Notes under the pieces: generated by a model
The model's input: only the letters and a program-made list of their open reading frames with translations
What the model was told of the DNA's origin: nothing
Database searches by the model: none
In this document: positions 11,001 through 26,000 of the stretch, one piece after another
Position numbering within the stretch: the first letter of the stretch is position 1
Layout: the number at the start of each line of letters is the position of its first letter
Translations under genes and position numbers: made by a program
Assembly: GCA_034231615.1 (NCBI GenBank)
Contig: CM067298.1
Span: forward strand, 25,872,528-25,936,527
Direction: 5' to 3'
Length of the DNA: 64,000 bases
Source: Meghimatium bilineatum
Taxonomy: Eukaryota > Mollusca > Gastropoda > Stylommatophora > Philomycidae

Positions 11001-14000
11001 CCATCTGGCCCTGGTGCTGTATTTTTTGTACTTTTCAGTGCCTTCCTGATTTCTTCAACTGTGATTAGCATATGGTTTTCCATGTTCATGTTCTTACACG
11101 TGTCTGTGAGCGTTTTCCTGATTTCTTGATATGCCTCCACATTTCTCTGACCAATTTGTGCGGTGTAGTGTGCCAGCAATGCCGCACCTTTTGTCTCGTC
11201 CGTCTTCTGCCAGACGGTATCGTCGCTCTGGAAATCGGCAATAGTCACGCGTCTTGTGAGACCATTCATGGATTTGTGTAACCGCCAGAACAATTTTAGT
11301 GACTTTTCGCGTGTTATCTCTTTGCAAAATTCGTCCCATTTTGACGCTTTTGCTGACTTTGCAATATCTTTGAATGTTTGGACTAAGATATCTTTCTTCC
11401 GTTTCCATTGTGCGACCTCCATGGGCTGAGCCGCAACACGTTTCCGTGCCCTTTGCCATAGTGATACTGCTTTCCGTTTCTCGTTCCATGCCCTTTGAAC
11501 CTCTTCGTTCCACCAGGAGGGCCTATCCCACACCAGATTTCCCACTACTTGAGCCTTACGTTTGTCTTGTCGAATTCTGCTCACAACATCCACTCCTCTT
11601 CGATCATATTTAAAGGATCTTACCTTTGGCCTTATCTGCTTACTTTTGTCACTTTTTAAGAGAACAACACTGCCATGATGCCCCAGCACGTCCCATTTGC
11701 AGATAGCCACAGCAGCTGATGACACCAATGCCAGGTCGATAGCGCTATCATCATCACCATCCCTGCTTGCCATCCGTGTTATACGGCCATCGTTAAGGCA
11801 CACCAGGTCCGTATCTGTCAGGGCCTCCTCAAGTTCTCTTCCCTGTTTGTTCGAAGCACTATTGCCCCACTATTACACAATGTTTTTGCACAAATCTGGA
11901 CATAAGTCATAGTTTATCTTTGCAGCAGGTAATTTGTGTAAACAAACATAAAAAGAACAGAAGAGTGCATGAGAAAACAAAATATATGACATCTTGATCA
12001 TGAGAATATCTTTACATAAATACATAAATAATAATATTCAATTACATTTTACAAATCCGTGCTGATGCAGTCATGGCATTTTGAACAAGAAATGACAGTA
12101 GGAGGTTAGAGACTGCAGGTATTTTTTATTACAGTTAAATGACACAGTAAATGTGAAAATACGGAATAATTGAACATTAAAACGTTAATGTTTTTATTGT
12201 CAAACTCATTAGATCAGTTTTATAGCAGGGCAATGGTCCTACACGATGTCCAACAGTATGTAGTCCAGAGAATAGAGATGTGTTGCATCCCACTTCATTT
12301 GTGCCATTGGTCCAATATTTTCAACTTCAGCGGTTTATTCACTTTAATTAATGGTGAGAGTCTCCATGAGAATTCCCAATTTTTATAACTATTGAGATTT
12401 TATTCTTAAATTTGTTGCGGTATAACTTTGTTGTTGACAGTTACTTACTCTTTGTTCTTGTCATTGAGATTAGCTCCTTTCCGTACCAACAACTCTACCA
12501 CTTGTTTTCTCTTTGGATATGGCGAGGCTGCAGCACAGTGCTAATGACAAAGAATCTAAGCTTAGTGCACATAACTGACAGTGGCAGGGAAGAACACATG
12601 GATGATGGCCCTACTTATAAGATATTTTCAGACAGTGAAAATGTGGGACTAAAACATCAAAATCTCTCTAAACTGTCTCTAATAATTCACATTTTTAGAT
12701 CTAGGTCAACTGAATGTTTATATTTATATAAAAACAAAGCAAATTTTACAATTAAAATTCAAATAATGTATGAACATGTACCATTCATAGTGAAAACATA
12801 TTTTACTAATGTTTGGACAAACCTTCCCACTCATCTTCTTATTTCATATAGCAATTTTACTAGTATTTTTCTTCTTCAGCGTTCATTCTCAAACTCCCGT
12901 CAGATCTCTCTTGTAGCAGAACAATTGTCCTACTAGATTTCCAGCAGGATTTAGTCCAGAGAATGGAAATGCGTTGTGTGCCGTTTTATTTGCACCAATG
13001 GCCCGACACATCCGTCTTCATCAGGATTTTACTAGTATAACAACAATCTTCACAAATGTCATATACAATGTATTTAAGAGAAAATTAATCCTGCTAAGAA
13101 GTTTCCATTGTGACCAATAAAATGTGATCACTTTTATCTTGAACAGAATGTACTACAGAGACAAATATTAACTAAAGATAGTTTTACAGATAGGTTATTT
13201 TCTCAGTTCTCTAGAGAAATGACATGCTTAGCACTCTTAATACTGAGGATATGGGTTCAAATCCCAGTATGGGAGAAAATACAGAATCCAAGTGAATCTG
13301 CCTCCACAGTTACTTAAATTCTGTTTATAAGTTTTAAAAAAAATATCATTATTTGAGATATCATTTACAATTTTCATATCACAAATGCATAAAAGTCACG
13401 AGTCCACAGATGGGTGGATAAGTAGCCAAACAACTTAAGGGTGGTTTTTGACACAAAACTGACTTCATTGAGAGATGGACAGGTTATGGTTACCAGGTTA
13501 GCTAGACATGAAACATAATTATATGTGCTAAAGATGAAGTGTATGGTCAATGGCATAGTCTGAATAAATCAGGTTATTTTTGTCAGAGGATTGACTTCAT
13601 TGTACTCAGGTTTCCATATAAATACTATAAGTCTCTCTTGAGACCAGATTGTTGCCTGTCTAAAGTATCACTTAGAACAACTCCATAGCTCATGTGATAA
13701 CCCCCTAAGATCTCAATAACCGTACAAAATATGTATCCGATTTAACATACAACAACACTTACATCAAACATTTCTAAATTGTGTGTTTAAAATATCTAGT
13801 CATAAATGCCAATAATACAGCTTTTTCCAAGATAGTGGTTTGATATTTAAAAAAGGGTCTATCTTGAAATTGATGGAATTTGACATGAGTTTGTAGTGAT
13901 TCTGCAAGTATGGACATAATACAGAACATGGGCATATTATCTTCACATGTCATCATATAGTCATTGAGATTCTCCTACAACAAAGAAATTAAATCAGGTT

Positions 14001-17000
14001 TTTATCAGGCTGCCACCTTGACCTGGAGCAAGCTACTGACTTTTGATGATCAAACTGGACCAATTACCTGAATGTAGAAAATCAAGAAGCTGCTGGTTAA
14101 ATGTAAAAATCAAACAACCAGTGACACTTGCTTTCACCCTGATCAAGAACATAGACAGCTACAAAGCAACAATCCATCTTCAGAATGCTCTTGAGGTTGT
14201 AGAGTCAGACTCTATCTGAGTTGATCACTGCACTACTCATGGCACTGCACAAACTGCCACATTGAGTTAAGCAATCTTTTAGTATTTTAACAAAATCTCT
14301 GAAAAATTTCTCCAGCATAAAGAGTCAATAGGAGAAACCCTTGCATGGAGCAAAAAAAAATGTATTATCTTTTGCTTCACAAAAAAAAACAATATGGCAA
14401 ACAAACAAAAGAATATCAATGAAATATTAGATATAGATCGGAAAATCAACATATAAGTTCAACAAATGATAACACATACCAAAGCTGAATCACCAGTATA
14501 TGGATGTTTAAAATTGACGACATCAAGAGAGAGGTATTTTTTCACTCGAGTCATATCAGCTTGTCGAGCTCCCTCCAACAAAGCATGACCTTTGTATTCA
14601 CCTGCACAATAATAATTCAGACATAATCTAAATGTCTATATACATTAGGGAATCTTAAAACATTACATTAACAAAAGTTCTGTCTTTTGCTATTTACAAT
14701 TACTTGATATAGTTCATAGATTACTAACAGATCAAGTCAATAAATCAAGTAATAAATATGGACTGGATATAAATATCCAAAAAACAAAAACCATGATAAT
14801 CAGCAAGAACACAGAAGAACAAGAGCTAAACATAAACATACATGGAGAGAAACTACAACAAGTAAAACATTATCAATATCTTGGACACATAGTCACAAAT
14901 GATGGCAGATGTGAAACAAGTTAAAAGAAGAATAGGAATAGCCAAAAGTACCTTTAATGACATGAGGAAGTAACATATAAACAAATTACAAACAAGTTAA
15001 AAATGAGAATTATAAAATTCTACATCTATTCTATATTAATGTATGGATCAGAAACATGGACACTAAATAAACAATTAGAAGACAAAATTGATGTCTTTAA
15101 GATGTGGGTATATAGGAGAATAGGAAGAAAATCATGGAAAGAGAAGAAAACAAATAAAGAAGTGCTAAAAACACTTAATATGAAGAAAGAACTACTAAGA
15201 GAAATAAAGATCAGGCAAATAAAATATTTTGTACACATTAAAAGACATGACACCTTGTTGAAGACCTTACTTGAAGGTAAAGTCAAAGGGAAGCGAGCAA
15301 GAAGTAGACAGAGATACAAGTGGGAGAGCAACATCACAAGATGGACAGGTTACAGTCTAGTAGAGTGCACCACCAAAACAAGAGACAGGGGATGTCGGAG
15401 ATCTGTTGCAGCCAACCTTCGTTGCGGAGACGGAACTTGATGATGATGATATAGTTCATGATGAAAATTGATTTCTACGCACTGTAGAACTGCACTGCAG
15501 TTTTAATATCATTGTTTCATATCTCTAGACCCTGCAAGTGAAAGGTCTAAAGGTCCAACTATTGGCCTGTTAGATCAACAATTATGCAACAATAAACATG
15601 CCAATGTACATGATATTCTAATAGGATGAGGCGTTTCATTTGTGGAAACTCCACAGCATTTCATCTGCTCACTTACATTTCCTCTGAAACATTCAGAGAA
15701 TCCAGCATTGCACTGGGGGAACTAGATGAGCTTCCTGATGATGTCTCTAGCTGCTAACATGTATCTGGTGGCACATGGGATGTGGTAAAAAGAAACTATG
15801 TGCAGAAAGTGACAATTTTCTGAGAGCACAGAATTAGGCAAACATTAGTCATGTTTAATTGAAGAGTCCCCTTGGATTTTGTTGGGGAATGCATAACTCC
15901 AGAGCTGTGTTGCTATGAATATTTCTGACAGGAAAGGATGGTTGACAAGGAAGCTGACATTTATGACTCCAACTCTACACCTTGCGAAAAGGTTGAAAAG
16001 TCATAAAATGCATAGAACTGACTCTTTGAGTAGGTAAGACAAAATTGTTCATAATTTCTAGGGATCAAAACAACATCTCTAGACTAATATCTGTTGGTCA
16101 GAGGGAACTAACTAACTGTGAATTAGGAAAATATCATTAAAAATCGAAGTTACCATGTAATCTTTTACATTGGAATGTTATCTGACAGAGACTGAGAACC
16201 AACAGTGGTGCCATTAGTTTGCCCAGAGTTATTTAAAGCTGTGTACTCTGCACAGTTCAGAGTTCATGCATCACTTCAAGAATATCACAACGGGCTGATT
16301 TGTTAAAATATTTTTTAAATTTGCAGTTTTCGACAACCTGCTTGCAATGGAGGATATTATTTGTATTTACTGATGACATATGGTCTAATTACGATGGAAA
16401 TATGCATGATATAGGTGATTTACACGCCAAATGGAAAGTGTCATTGAAGCTCTTTGATAGATTAGGCGTGGTGTTTTAGGCAAGGAAGAAATTCTTTTGT
16501 CAACTGTTATCTGTTTTTTCATACCATAACCAACAGTCTGATATTGTAAAAATGGCCATATAAAATTGAATGACGACCTTATGTTTTGTATAAGTACTAT
16601 TCTTATATGTTAAACAACATTTATGATAATCAAAAGTCAAAACTTACATTGTAGTCTTTCTTGTAGTTCCCTACTGGGAACAACATCCATGATACTCTTG
16701 CTATGACAGTTCACCAGTGTGGGGTCTGCTCCATGAGCAAGAAGAAGAGAACAGACTTCCACTCGAGATTTGGAGGCTGCTTCATGCAAAGGAGTAAACT
16801 GCCACAAGTCAACAGCATTCACACTGGCTCCAGCCTAGTTATATATTCAACAAGAACACATTGAATAAAATGTCACAAGTCAACAGCAGTCACATGCAAT
16901 CAAGCTTAGTTACCATATATTTCGGAATATAAACTGATCTGTATATAAGCCAAGAACGTAACTTTAACCTTTAGGATGTGTGCAGCAACTTTATTCACCA

Positions 17001-20000
17001 ACATTTCCCCTTCTCATGTTAGCGAGCGGCAATTATATTTGCCGCCGTTGCTAGGTACACTTCAATAAATTAAAAATTCCCAAATTTTAATATTTTTTGT
17101 TACCAGACTGGTATGTTATTCAATTGACTACTTTCCCTGCATTTTAGTGGCAACCATGTGTTAAATGTAATTTGAATATCGATATTTTTGCAATGTATTG
17201 ACAATTTCAAACAAAAGTATCGCCAATACGGTGAATTGGGTTTTATAGACTTTTATTTTATCGAATTTTCATTAAAATCATTAGAGATTGTGATTCATAT
17301 GGTTATTTATGGAGAGATAAGTTATTTCCACACTTGAAAATCAGTTACACCACGCTGCTTTAGCTAATTTGATATTAAAACATCAACAAAGTTCGAACAA
17401 TATATTTCTGGACTAGATATAGGTTTATAGAAGGATTTTAAGACATACCTATGATTTAATCCTTTTAATACCTGAAATTACAACAAATTGACCATAAATC
17501 CCGCCAGAATTAGGTCTATGTTGACTGTTTCCACTCCAGAATAATTGCAAAATAATATTGGAAACTTCGTACTTATATATTATCGTTCTAAATGTCAAAA
17601 ATTGCTGGGGTTTTGTGGAAAATTGTCTTTGAGACTGTCTTGCATGTCTCATATCAAACACACACAAACAAAACCTACACCAATATATGCAGAATTCTTT
17701 ATTTATATGTGCAAAAACTATTTAAATATCTCTAACAAACAAAAAAAAAATCACTATTTCAAAACAACCACCAACTATTACATAACATTTCCAAGAAATA
17801 ATCCAGTGGCAGGAGAGAAATTACATAACTGTAAACACAGAGTGCTAAAGGTTAATGTCCAAAATCTGAAACACATGTATAGACCAAAGTAGAAAAAATA
17901 ATACAAATAATAATACTGTGGAATCCCTCATAATAAGAATGAAGGGACAAGCTAATTATTGCTAAAAGGAAAATAACAAAGCAATGTCAAAATAATTTAG
18001 CAATATCATTTCTTACATTTGCCTCACCCAATTGGTACATAAACTATAACATCAGGGACAATACAGTGTAACCTTTCCCAGGAGGCGTTTGTCAACCTCA
18101 TAAAAACCTGCGACCAAAAGGTACCAGTGTTCCGAGATATCAGATTTGTGTTCCGAGATATTGGATTCACTCACTCACTCATTCCTTGCCATCCAACAAC
18201 AAAGCCCGGCTGCAATTATTAACATCAACCATTATGGTAAATCCAAAGCCTAGTCAATAATGAATCAGATCAACTTTTAGCCTGGCTTTTAAATTTGAAG
18301 GCAAATCGCAGTGGAATGAAAAGGAGTGAAGACTTTTTTGTGAAGGCAACGACATGAGAAGACGTGTTCCACTGTTATTTTAGGTTGTATGGCAGATGGG
18401 ACATGTATGGCCCCATAACTTTTTGTAAATGTATGACTTTGCCTAAGGGGGGCAAAACTCTAAAGTGGTGGAATATGTTTGTATGTTCCCATATGAAAGG
18501 TTGGATGGACAAAAGTAGCACTCTGGAATGGCTGGGGGAAGCTATAATAAAAACCATACATGCTAGTCTAGGACTCATTTGAGCACATCTCACAGAGAAA
18601 TTGAAAAAAATTATGCAGTGAGATGGGGGCTGTCTGTATCTGTAATTCCTTGGTTCTTACCTCCCCTGCAGCCACTAGTTATCTCTCTTAACCATTTAAA
18701 GACAAACTTCATGCATAATGGAATTAATACTGTCATCTGATTTATCATTGATGAAGGATGGCAACCTCAAAAAAACTGACATCATCATAATCGCTAAGTG
18801 GGTGACAGAATCATGGCCGGAGGTTCCGTCCAAAATTATTGTCGAATCTTTCAAAAAAAACTCCACCAGTTATGCAATGGATGGAAGTGAAGACAACACT
18901 ATCTGTGAAGATGATGACAATGTACCGGTAGACAGTGAGATATAGACTGATGATATCCTCCCTGATATTCCCATAACAAAGAATGGAATTAGTTCACTGT
19001 TTCAGAATTCAAACAGTGATTCAGACTTTGAATGACTTTACGTGCCATAAGTTTTTTCCTGTGAACGGTATTTGGCGGTATTCTGTGCTATTGTTTTTGT
19101 GTTTCGACCTGTAATTTCTTTTAAAAATCTTATTAGGTGCGTATATACGCCAAAACCCCTAGGTCAATAGTGGAAACAAACACAAAAATTGTCTGCTTAT
19201 ATTTGGAAATACATGGTATATATTTAACAAGAACACATGCATAACAAAGCCAGTAAATATATATTGATTTATGCAAAATTACTCAGCCATAAGTCATCAA
19301 CAAACAAAGCTCTGCTATCTTTTTTCTATCCTTTGTCTTGATCAGGCAGTGTGACAACTAAGTTGAATGTGTGCCACACAGTTATTCTACCAACACTGCT
19401 TTATGATGCGTAATCCTGAACTGTCTATGCAAGACATGCTCAACAGTTGTGATGCGTCATCCTGGACTGTCTATGCAAGACATGCTCAATAGTTTAACCT
19501 CATGAGAGTATGTTGGCAGGATCGAGCACCAGACATGGAAATTCTTCAAAAGTCCTGTATGCAAAGCATCCGTGTCCTGCTGACTAGGTTCCAACTCTAC
19601 TGGACTGGCCACATCGTCCGTATGCCAGACAAGCGTCTTCCAAAGAGATTATTCTATGGGGAGCTGTGCAATGGTAAATGTTCAAGCAGTGGGCAGAAAA
19701 AGCGCTTCAAGGATTACCTAAAAAAATCTCTCAAGCACTACAGCATCGGTCATATCTCCTGGAAGACTACAGCCCTTAATCGTTCAGCTTGGCACACCTA
19801 GATTGCTGCTGGTATCACTAAATTTGAAAAATAAGGAACAAACTGCAGACAATAAACAAGCGATGGAAGTGGAAGGACAAATCCGAACACTCTCCTGCCC
19901 CAAATGCTCTGCACTCCTGCATGCACTGCAATATAATTTTTAGGCATGAATCAGACTCAAGAGGCATCTACGAACTCACAAACCAAATTAGATAATCACA

Positions 20001-23000
20001 AATGTGTTGTTGTTTTTCTTCTTGTTCATCACATTTATTGTTTTTCATGCCATGTTCATCTTCGCTTGCGGTGAAGGAACATCATCCTTTGCTATTGCTT
20101 CCAGCTCTTTCTATGTTCTACCAAATCTTTGTGTCTCTATATCTTATTCTTTCTTCCAGCTAAATCCATCTCCTAAAAATTGTGCCTACTTTTTACATTC
20201 CATGTTTTAATGTAAAATTTGATGTTTATTTTTATTTTACTTCAACAATGCAATATGATTTCTGTATTAATATTAAATATATTATGTTCTATAATTAGTT
20301 TTGTTACATATTCATCCCATCTATTAGAGGGTAGGTAACAAACATAATTTAATTTAAATTTATAGAAATTATTTATTCTCAATATACAAGTACAATTTAA
20401 TAATAATAATTAAAGCAATTTAAAATAGAACATTACTTTTCAACGACTGTTGAATTTTTGACCCATTTATACATGAGTAGGATAGCAAATGCAAAATGAA
20501 TGCCAATCTATCTTTGCCCTGAACTTCAAGCTAGTTTAGTCGAGTTGGGACAGTCTAACTTCTACCAACCACACACTACAGTGGATGACAAAATAAACTT
20601 TAGAAAGAGTTAAAATATTTTAGAACTTCAAAAAGTTTCAGGAAATATTTTTGTTCTAGTAAAACTATCAATGTGATGCTTTGCTATTTACGAGGTGCAT
20701 TTAATACTATGTGGCAATATATGTATAAAACCAGAAGTATGTCACTTCATACATGTGCTGCATGGGATACTATGGTTAGGGTTAGCCTAACCCTAACCCT
20801 AACCCAAAACTGTGCACGGACATAACCTGAGAAGTGGCCTGTGTGCTTCATGACAATGCCCCTACAGGTTTTCTGTCATTATCAATACATTTTTGATTAA
20901 ACACAGCACTGCGTTCCTTCCACAGCCTCCTTACTCGCTTGTTCTTGCTCCATGTGACTTTTTTGTTTTCTCAAGAGAGCAATGAAAAGTAACAGATTTA
21001 ATTACATTTAAGAGATTCAGGGCAACGTGATGAAAAAATTAGGGCTATTACAAAAAGTGCCTACCAGGAAAGTTTCTTTCAATGTAAGGAATGCTGAAAT
21101 AGATTTAAATAATCACAAGGAGACTGCTTTAAAGGAGATGGAACCAACTAGTCTGTAAGTATAGCAATTTTATCTGGAAAAAAAATCAGTTTAGGAACTT
21201 ATTGAACAGACATTAAATGAAGTCTTTTCAATCATTTCAACAATGCAAGTGTTAACTCTTCTTCTTCAGTGTTCGTTCTCAAACTCCTGCTGGATTTCTC
21301 TTGTAACAGGACACTGGTTCTACAAGATTTCCAGTTGAATGTAGTCCAGAGAATGGAAATGTGTTGTGTTGCCGTTTTATTTGCGTCAATGGCCCAACAC
21401 ATCCGTCTTCGGCGGCAAGTGTTAACTCAAAAACAGAATGACAAGTATAGTTAACAGTAAAATAAACACCTACTTTAAGTAGCATCTCAGTAACTTCAAA
21501 GTGACCGTATGAGCAGGCATTATGTAAAGGTACCAGGCCACTATATTCAGAAAAAAAACAAATGAAACTAAGCACCAGACAAATTGTAGTTATAATTGGT
21601 AAAATGTATAAAGTAAGGAACATCTATAGTCTGTTCACATTCTCATGACATGTTTCAATTTTGTTTAAAAACTACTTTATGCTTAATTTTTATTTCTTGC
21701 ATATAGTAGTATGCTGCTCATGACCTTAATAAAACATTGTCTTCCTAAAATTATCTAGTTTGAGAGATCTCTTCTTTAGGATATAGTTAAATTATATTAC
21801 CCCATCCGTACACAATGTTATAATGTTAGCAGTACATGATTGTGTTGCATAAGAAATAAATGATATTTTAATTGCAATAATCTATTATTGTGTGAATGGA
21901 AGACTCACAGTAAAACTGTGCACCTATTGTTAAGTAAAATAGTATTGATTCTGTGTATTGTTCCACGTAAAACTGTTATTTAACAACTATATATATATTG
22001 TTATAGAGAAAACAAGGAAGACCAATAGAGACCTTTCATAGAACTATTACAAGAGAGCGATCAACATCGGTATCTGAAACAATGAAGACTTAAAACAAAT
22101 TGCAATGAAACGCGAAACATGGAAATCTATGACATCTGCCCTATGTGTCGTCTTTGGCCCTAGAGGAATAACTAACTAATATATATATTATAGACAAATA
22201 TAATACCACAAACAACACATCATGAAAGAGCCGAAACTCTCCAAAAGAAAACAATAGTCGAAGATATTATCACAGAGAAGTATAGACATATGTATATACT
22301 GTGAATCAGTGGCCAAATCAGCAAAGAACTGAGATGCTGGATTGTACTTAAACTATTCAGAAAAAAATACACATGTTCACCAACTGGAATTTTTTGTTCC
22401 AAATACACTAGGAAGTACTACAAGCCCTATATTGGGTAATATAATTTAGCTATATCCTAATTTGAGACTACTCTTGCAGCAGAAATAATTAAAAACACAA
22501 TAAGCAAATGTCAACAGTTCGTGTTTCTGAATGATGCAATGTCTGACTTTAAGCCCTTGATAGCGCTAAAATGCCAGACTTGAAGGAATAGGGTAATAAA
22601 GTTTTGCTAATAACTAGAGACAAACATAATAACACACACAAATTAACGTTTCAACCAAAAGGCCTTTATCAAGACAACAATTGAAACAAAATTAAAACAT
22701 AACAGAAAACGAACAGTAATGACATGACGTCACATTGAAGGAAGCCATATGAGAATGAGCATCTGAAGAAGGGAGGTACTACAGAGGTTACAATCCTCTG
22801 TGGCATACCAAGAAATGAAAAGGCAGATACACTAGCAAAAGATGGAGCAACGCAGGAACAAAAAGTCCAAGAAACCACCTACTAAGAAAAAAGGATCCTT
22901 ATCAAAGTTGTTAGAAAAATCGACCACCCAAAAGACAACCATTATTATCTCTACACTGAACAAGTTATCATTTTTTACACCATGACATCACACAACAGAC

Positions 23001-26000
23001 TAACTAGTCACTTAAACAAAGACAGGTTCCATAACCTCTGTGTTCATACTCTACAGGACTGCATTACACTAAACCAGTTGAAGGTGGAACACTAGCACAC
23101 AGAAAGCTGTATAAGAGTAAATACAGCAACATGAATCAAGAACACCGGACTTGTGTAAACATGGTGAGCTGTGAAAGAGAAGACGCCCTCGTGACATTGA
23201 GTTTTGGAAACAAATGTTTTGATCAGGTGTTATGAGGGGGAGATGATCGATTACAGCTTATCCAGCCAGAAACAGTTGTTTATCTAAGCGAATTGTCAGA
23301 TACTGAAGTAAATCTAATTTTATTTGGAGATTAAAAAAACATGGTAAACAATTTTCCTCAAAACATTAACAAATAGTTCAATTATAGATGTTTACGAGTA
23401 CATTACAGTGTTGCTTATGTGGCATGAAGATATAGATATGATTTCAAACCAAAGTAACAGTTTTAAGCTATTGTACTGTAAAATTTAATTATTGATTCAT
23501 GTTTCTTGCAGTTTGCCAACAAGATCATAAGATTCATTCCAGTCCTTCAGTAGATAGTGAAGACTACATAGCTAAATTAGTACAATTATAAATTAGTATT
23601 CTTCTTCTGCATTTACTTTCAAACTCCTGGAGAATAACAGGATGTAGAATGGAATGTGTGTGTCATGGTTTATAGCTTTGCTTTGATATCTGCATCTTTT
23701 GGCCTGACACATCCAACTTCAGAATGGTTTCTTCTGGGTCTCATTGACCCTTATATTTGATGATATCGTCAACTCCGCCCAATAACACCTTAGTCATCTC
23801 TTACAACATGTGCATGGAAGGTAAACAGTTGCTATTCTTTGCTCCCTTTCGGGCTTAGCCAGTGGTTGACCAGAACAAAACCACTACCTTCTAAACATAC
23901 TCTATGGCAATGGTGTCATTCTTTAATCTTCCCAATAGAGTCCTTGAAACCACATTCAAACATGGGATAATTTTTTGAAACATGAGTGACTGAACAATGA
24001 ATACAAATTATAAAGAACAATGCAATCAGAAATCCATATTTTTCAGCCCTAATTAAATTAATTTTTCTATAAGATTAATCATAACTAATGGAGAACCATT
24101 AGGTGGCTGAATAAATTATATTCAGCAACCAATGGTTATCGTTTATATTAGTCCACATTCTCTTTGAGTGACCAATTTGACTACTCTAATTTGAGACTAC
24201 TCTTGATTATCCTGATTTGAGACTAGTCCTAGAAAGTTGATTCTCCTGCTTTTAGACCAAACAGGCACATAGCTCACATGGCTAAAGATATCATCCTGCA
24301 AGACACAGTTGCAAATATATATTGAGCTGCTGTTTTTTAAAAAGAATTTACATGACTCATTGAGGTTGTATGTGTCCGCCCATAGGTGCATATAAAAATG
24401 ACAAAAAGTTTCTCACAGTTTCTTCTTCTTCTTCAGCGTTCATTCTCAAACTCCCACTGGATTTCTCTTGTAACAGGACAATGATCCTACAAGATTTCCA
24501 GTTGAATGTAGTCCAGAGAATGGAAATGCGTTGTGTTGCCGTTTTATTTGCGTCAATGGCCCAACACATCCGTCTTCGACAGTTCTCACAGTTAAAACAG
24601 TTCTCTGGATCACATCTTACTGTAAATCTAGTAGTTCTTTTACAAGAGAGATTTATTGGGAGTTTGAGAATGAATGCTTAATAAATATATAATATCAGCA
24701 TTTCAATACTTAAAGCCAAACATTAAAGAGAAGAAATTCTTGCTGTTCATTATGGTCTAATGTGTTCATATTACATGATTTCATTTCAATTTTTTAATAT
24801 TAGGCTTGATTACATACAGCTTCCACTACGAGGAGATCAAAAAACAAGACTCGTCTATTAGCGATCATTCGATCTGCTCACAACACACTGAGAGAGGGCC
24901 CCCTCAAGGGTATTCCAGGGAAGGGGGACCTCTCAGTGTGTTGCAAGCAGATCGAATGATGCTGCGTTGTTTGCGCCTTTAGCGAAAGTTTGTTTCACTA
25001 AATGATGTATCATTTGTTTTGTTAAGCGTATGGACACATTAGCCCATAATGTATTATTCTTTCTATAAAATATGCTAGTGCCTGTGTGTTGCCAGGGCTT
25101 AAAAGGGAAGCAAAGAATATTAACACTGGAAAGGGAAGCAAAGAATATTAACACTGTTGCCTGCCACATATGTTGTATGAGGCAACTAAGGAGGTTTGTA
25201 AGTGGAGTTGGCTATTTCTATCCAATAAAGCAGTGGTGGACAAATTCTAATACGCCAAGTCATTTTTATGGTCTGTCATGCTCATCTAAAAAGTACAATA
25301 CGCGCTGGTAAAGGAGATCAGAAAACAATACTTGAAACTCCAGAGGACTAACATTTTAAATAGTGTGAAACAGCTTTTTCCACATGAAAATAAAATTGGC
25401 CCATCAACTAAAAAAAAAAGATTGCCCACCTCTGCCATAGAGGGTAAAAGTGACTGAAACGGTATAGATATCGCAGCCAAGCTGTAAACCATGACACAAC
25501 ACATTTCATTCTCTAGATTACATATTGTTCATCTGAGTCACTTTGTAAACAAGACATCAAAAACCAGATTCAAACCCATGATCTCTTGAGCACAAAATGA
25601 ATAGATTAACCACTGCACTAGGGAGATTTTTTTATTGGGGGGGGGGGGGGAACTTTTATGTAAGAAAACAACACCAACAGCTACAGTTGAAAATTAGGGA
25701 AAATTAAGATAGCGGTTGTTCAGAAGACACTTTCTCTGGACACACAACAACCTAAAAATACCATACGGTTATGCAATGATAGAACACATAAAGGGAATTA
25801 TGGAGAGGAACTGAAGAACAAAGGACAAACAAATACTAGAAACTAGACTAAATGGGACCTCCAGTGCTCCAGAAAATAACTCAAATTCAATAGTTACGAT
25901 GAATGATGGATGCAGTTATATGATCTATAAGAAATATAAAGTAGTGAGAAAGGCTATTTAAAAGTGTACACACCAATGAGGATTGTACATAAAGTATGCA

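Larger units (their letters stand above)
7515..12448 (-). other. Tankyrase intron 9
   Basis: Dominated by the I-group LINE (8800-11865), with a SINE-2 copy (8340-8640) and a decayed SINE-1 (12203-12335). In 7520-8330 and 11880-12200 nothing was recognised. Confidence 0.85.
16835..21473 (-). other. Tankyrase intron 6
   Basis: About half is a pogo-like DNA transposon (16913-19216). A LINE 3' fragment (19335-19990), a mariner relic (20691-21217) and a SINE-1 copy (21259-21414) follow. In 19995-20680 nothing was recognised; that stretch is very AT-rich. Confidence 0.85.

Noticed and set aside
9137-11912. Many plus-strand frames of 60-125 codons
   Set aside because: They are antisense to the 994-codon LINE frame on the minus strand and have no recognisable motif.
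12412-12936. 174-codon plus-strand frame
   Set aside because: It overlaps tankyrase exon 9 in antisense and a SINE-1; composition and lack of motifs mark it as chance.
17545-17892. 115-codon plus-strand frame
   Set aside because: It lies in the left, apparently non-coding part of the pogo-like element, with no known domain. It is not kept open in the inverted copy at 2.8-3.7 kb.
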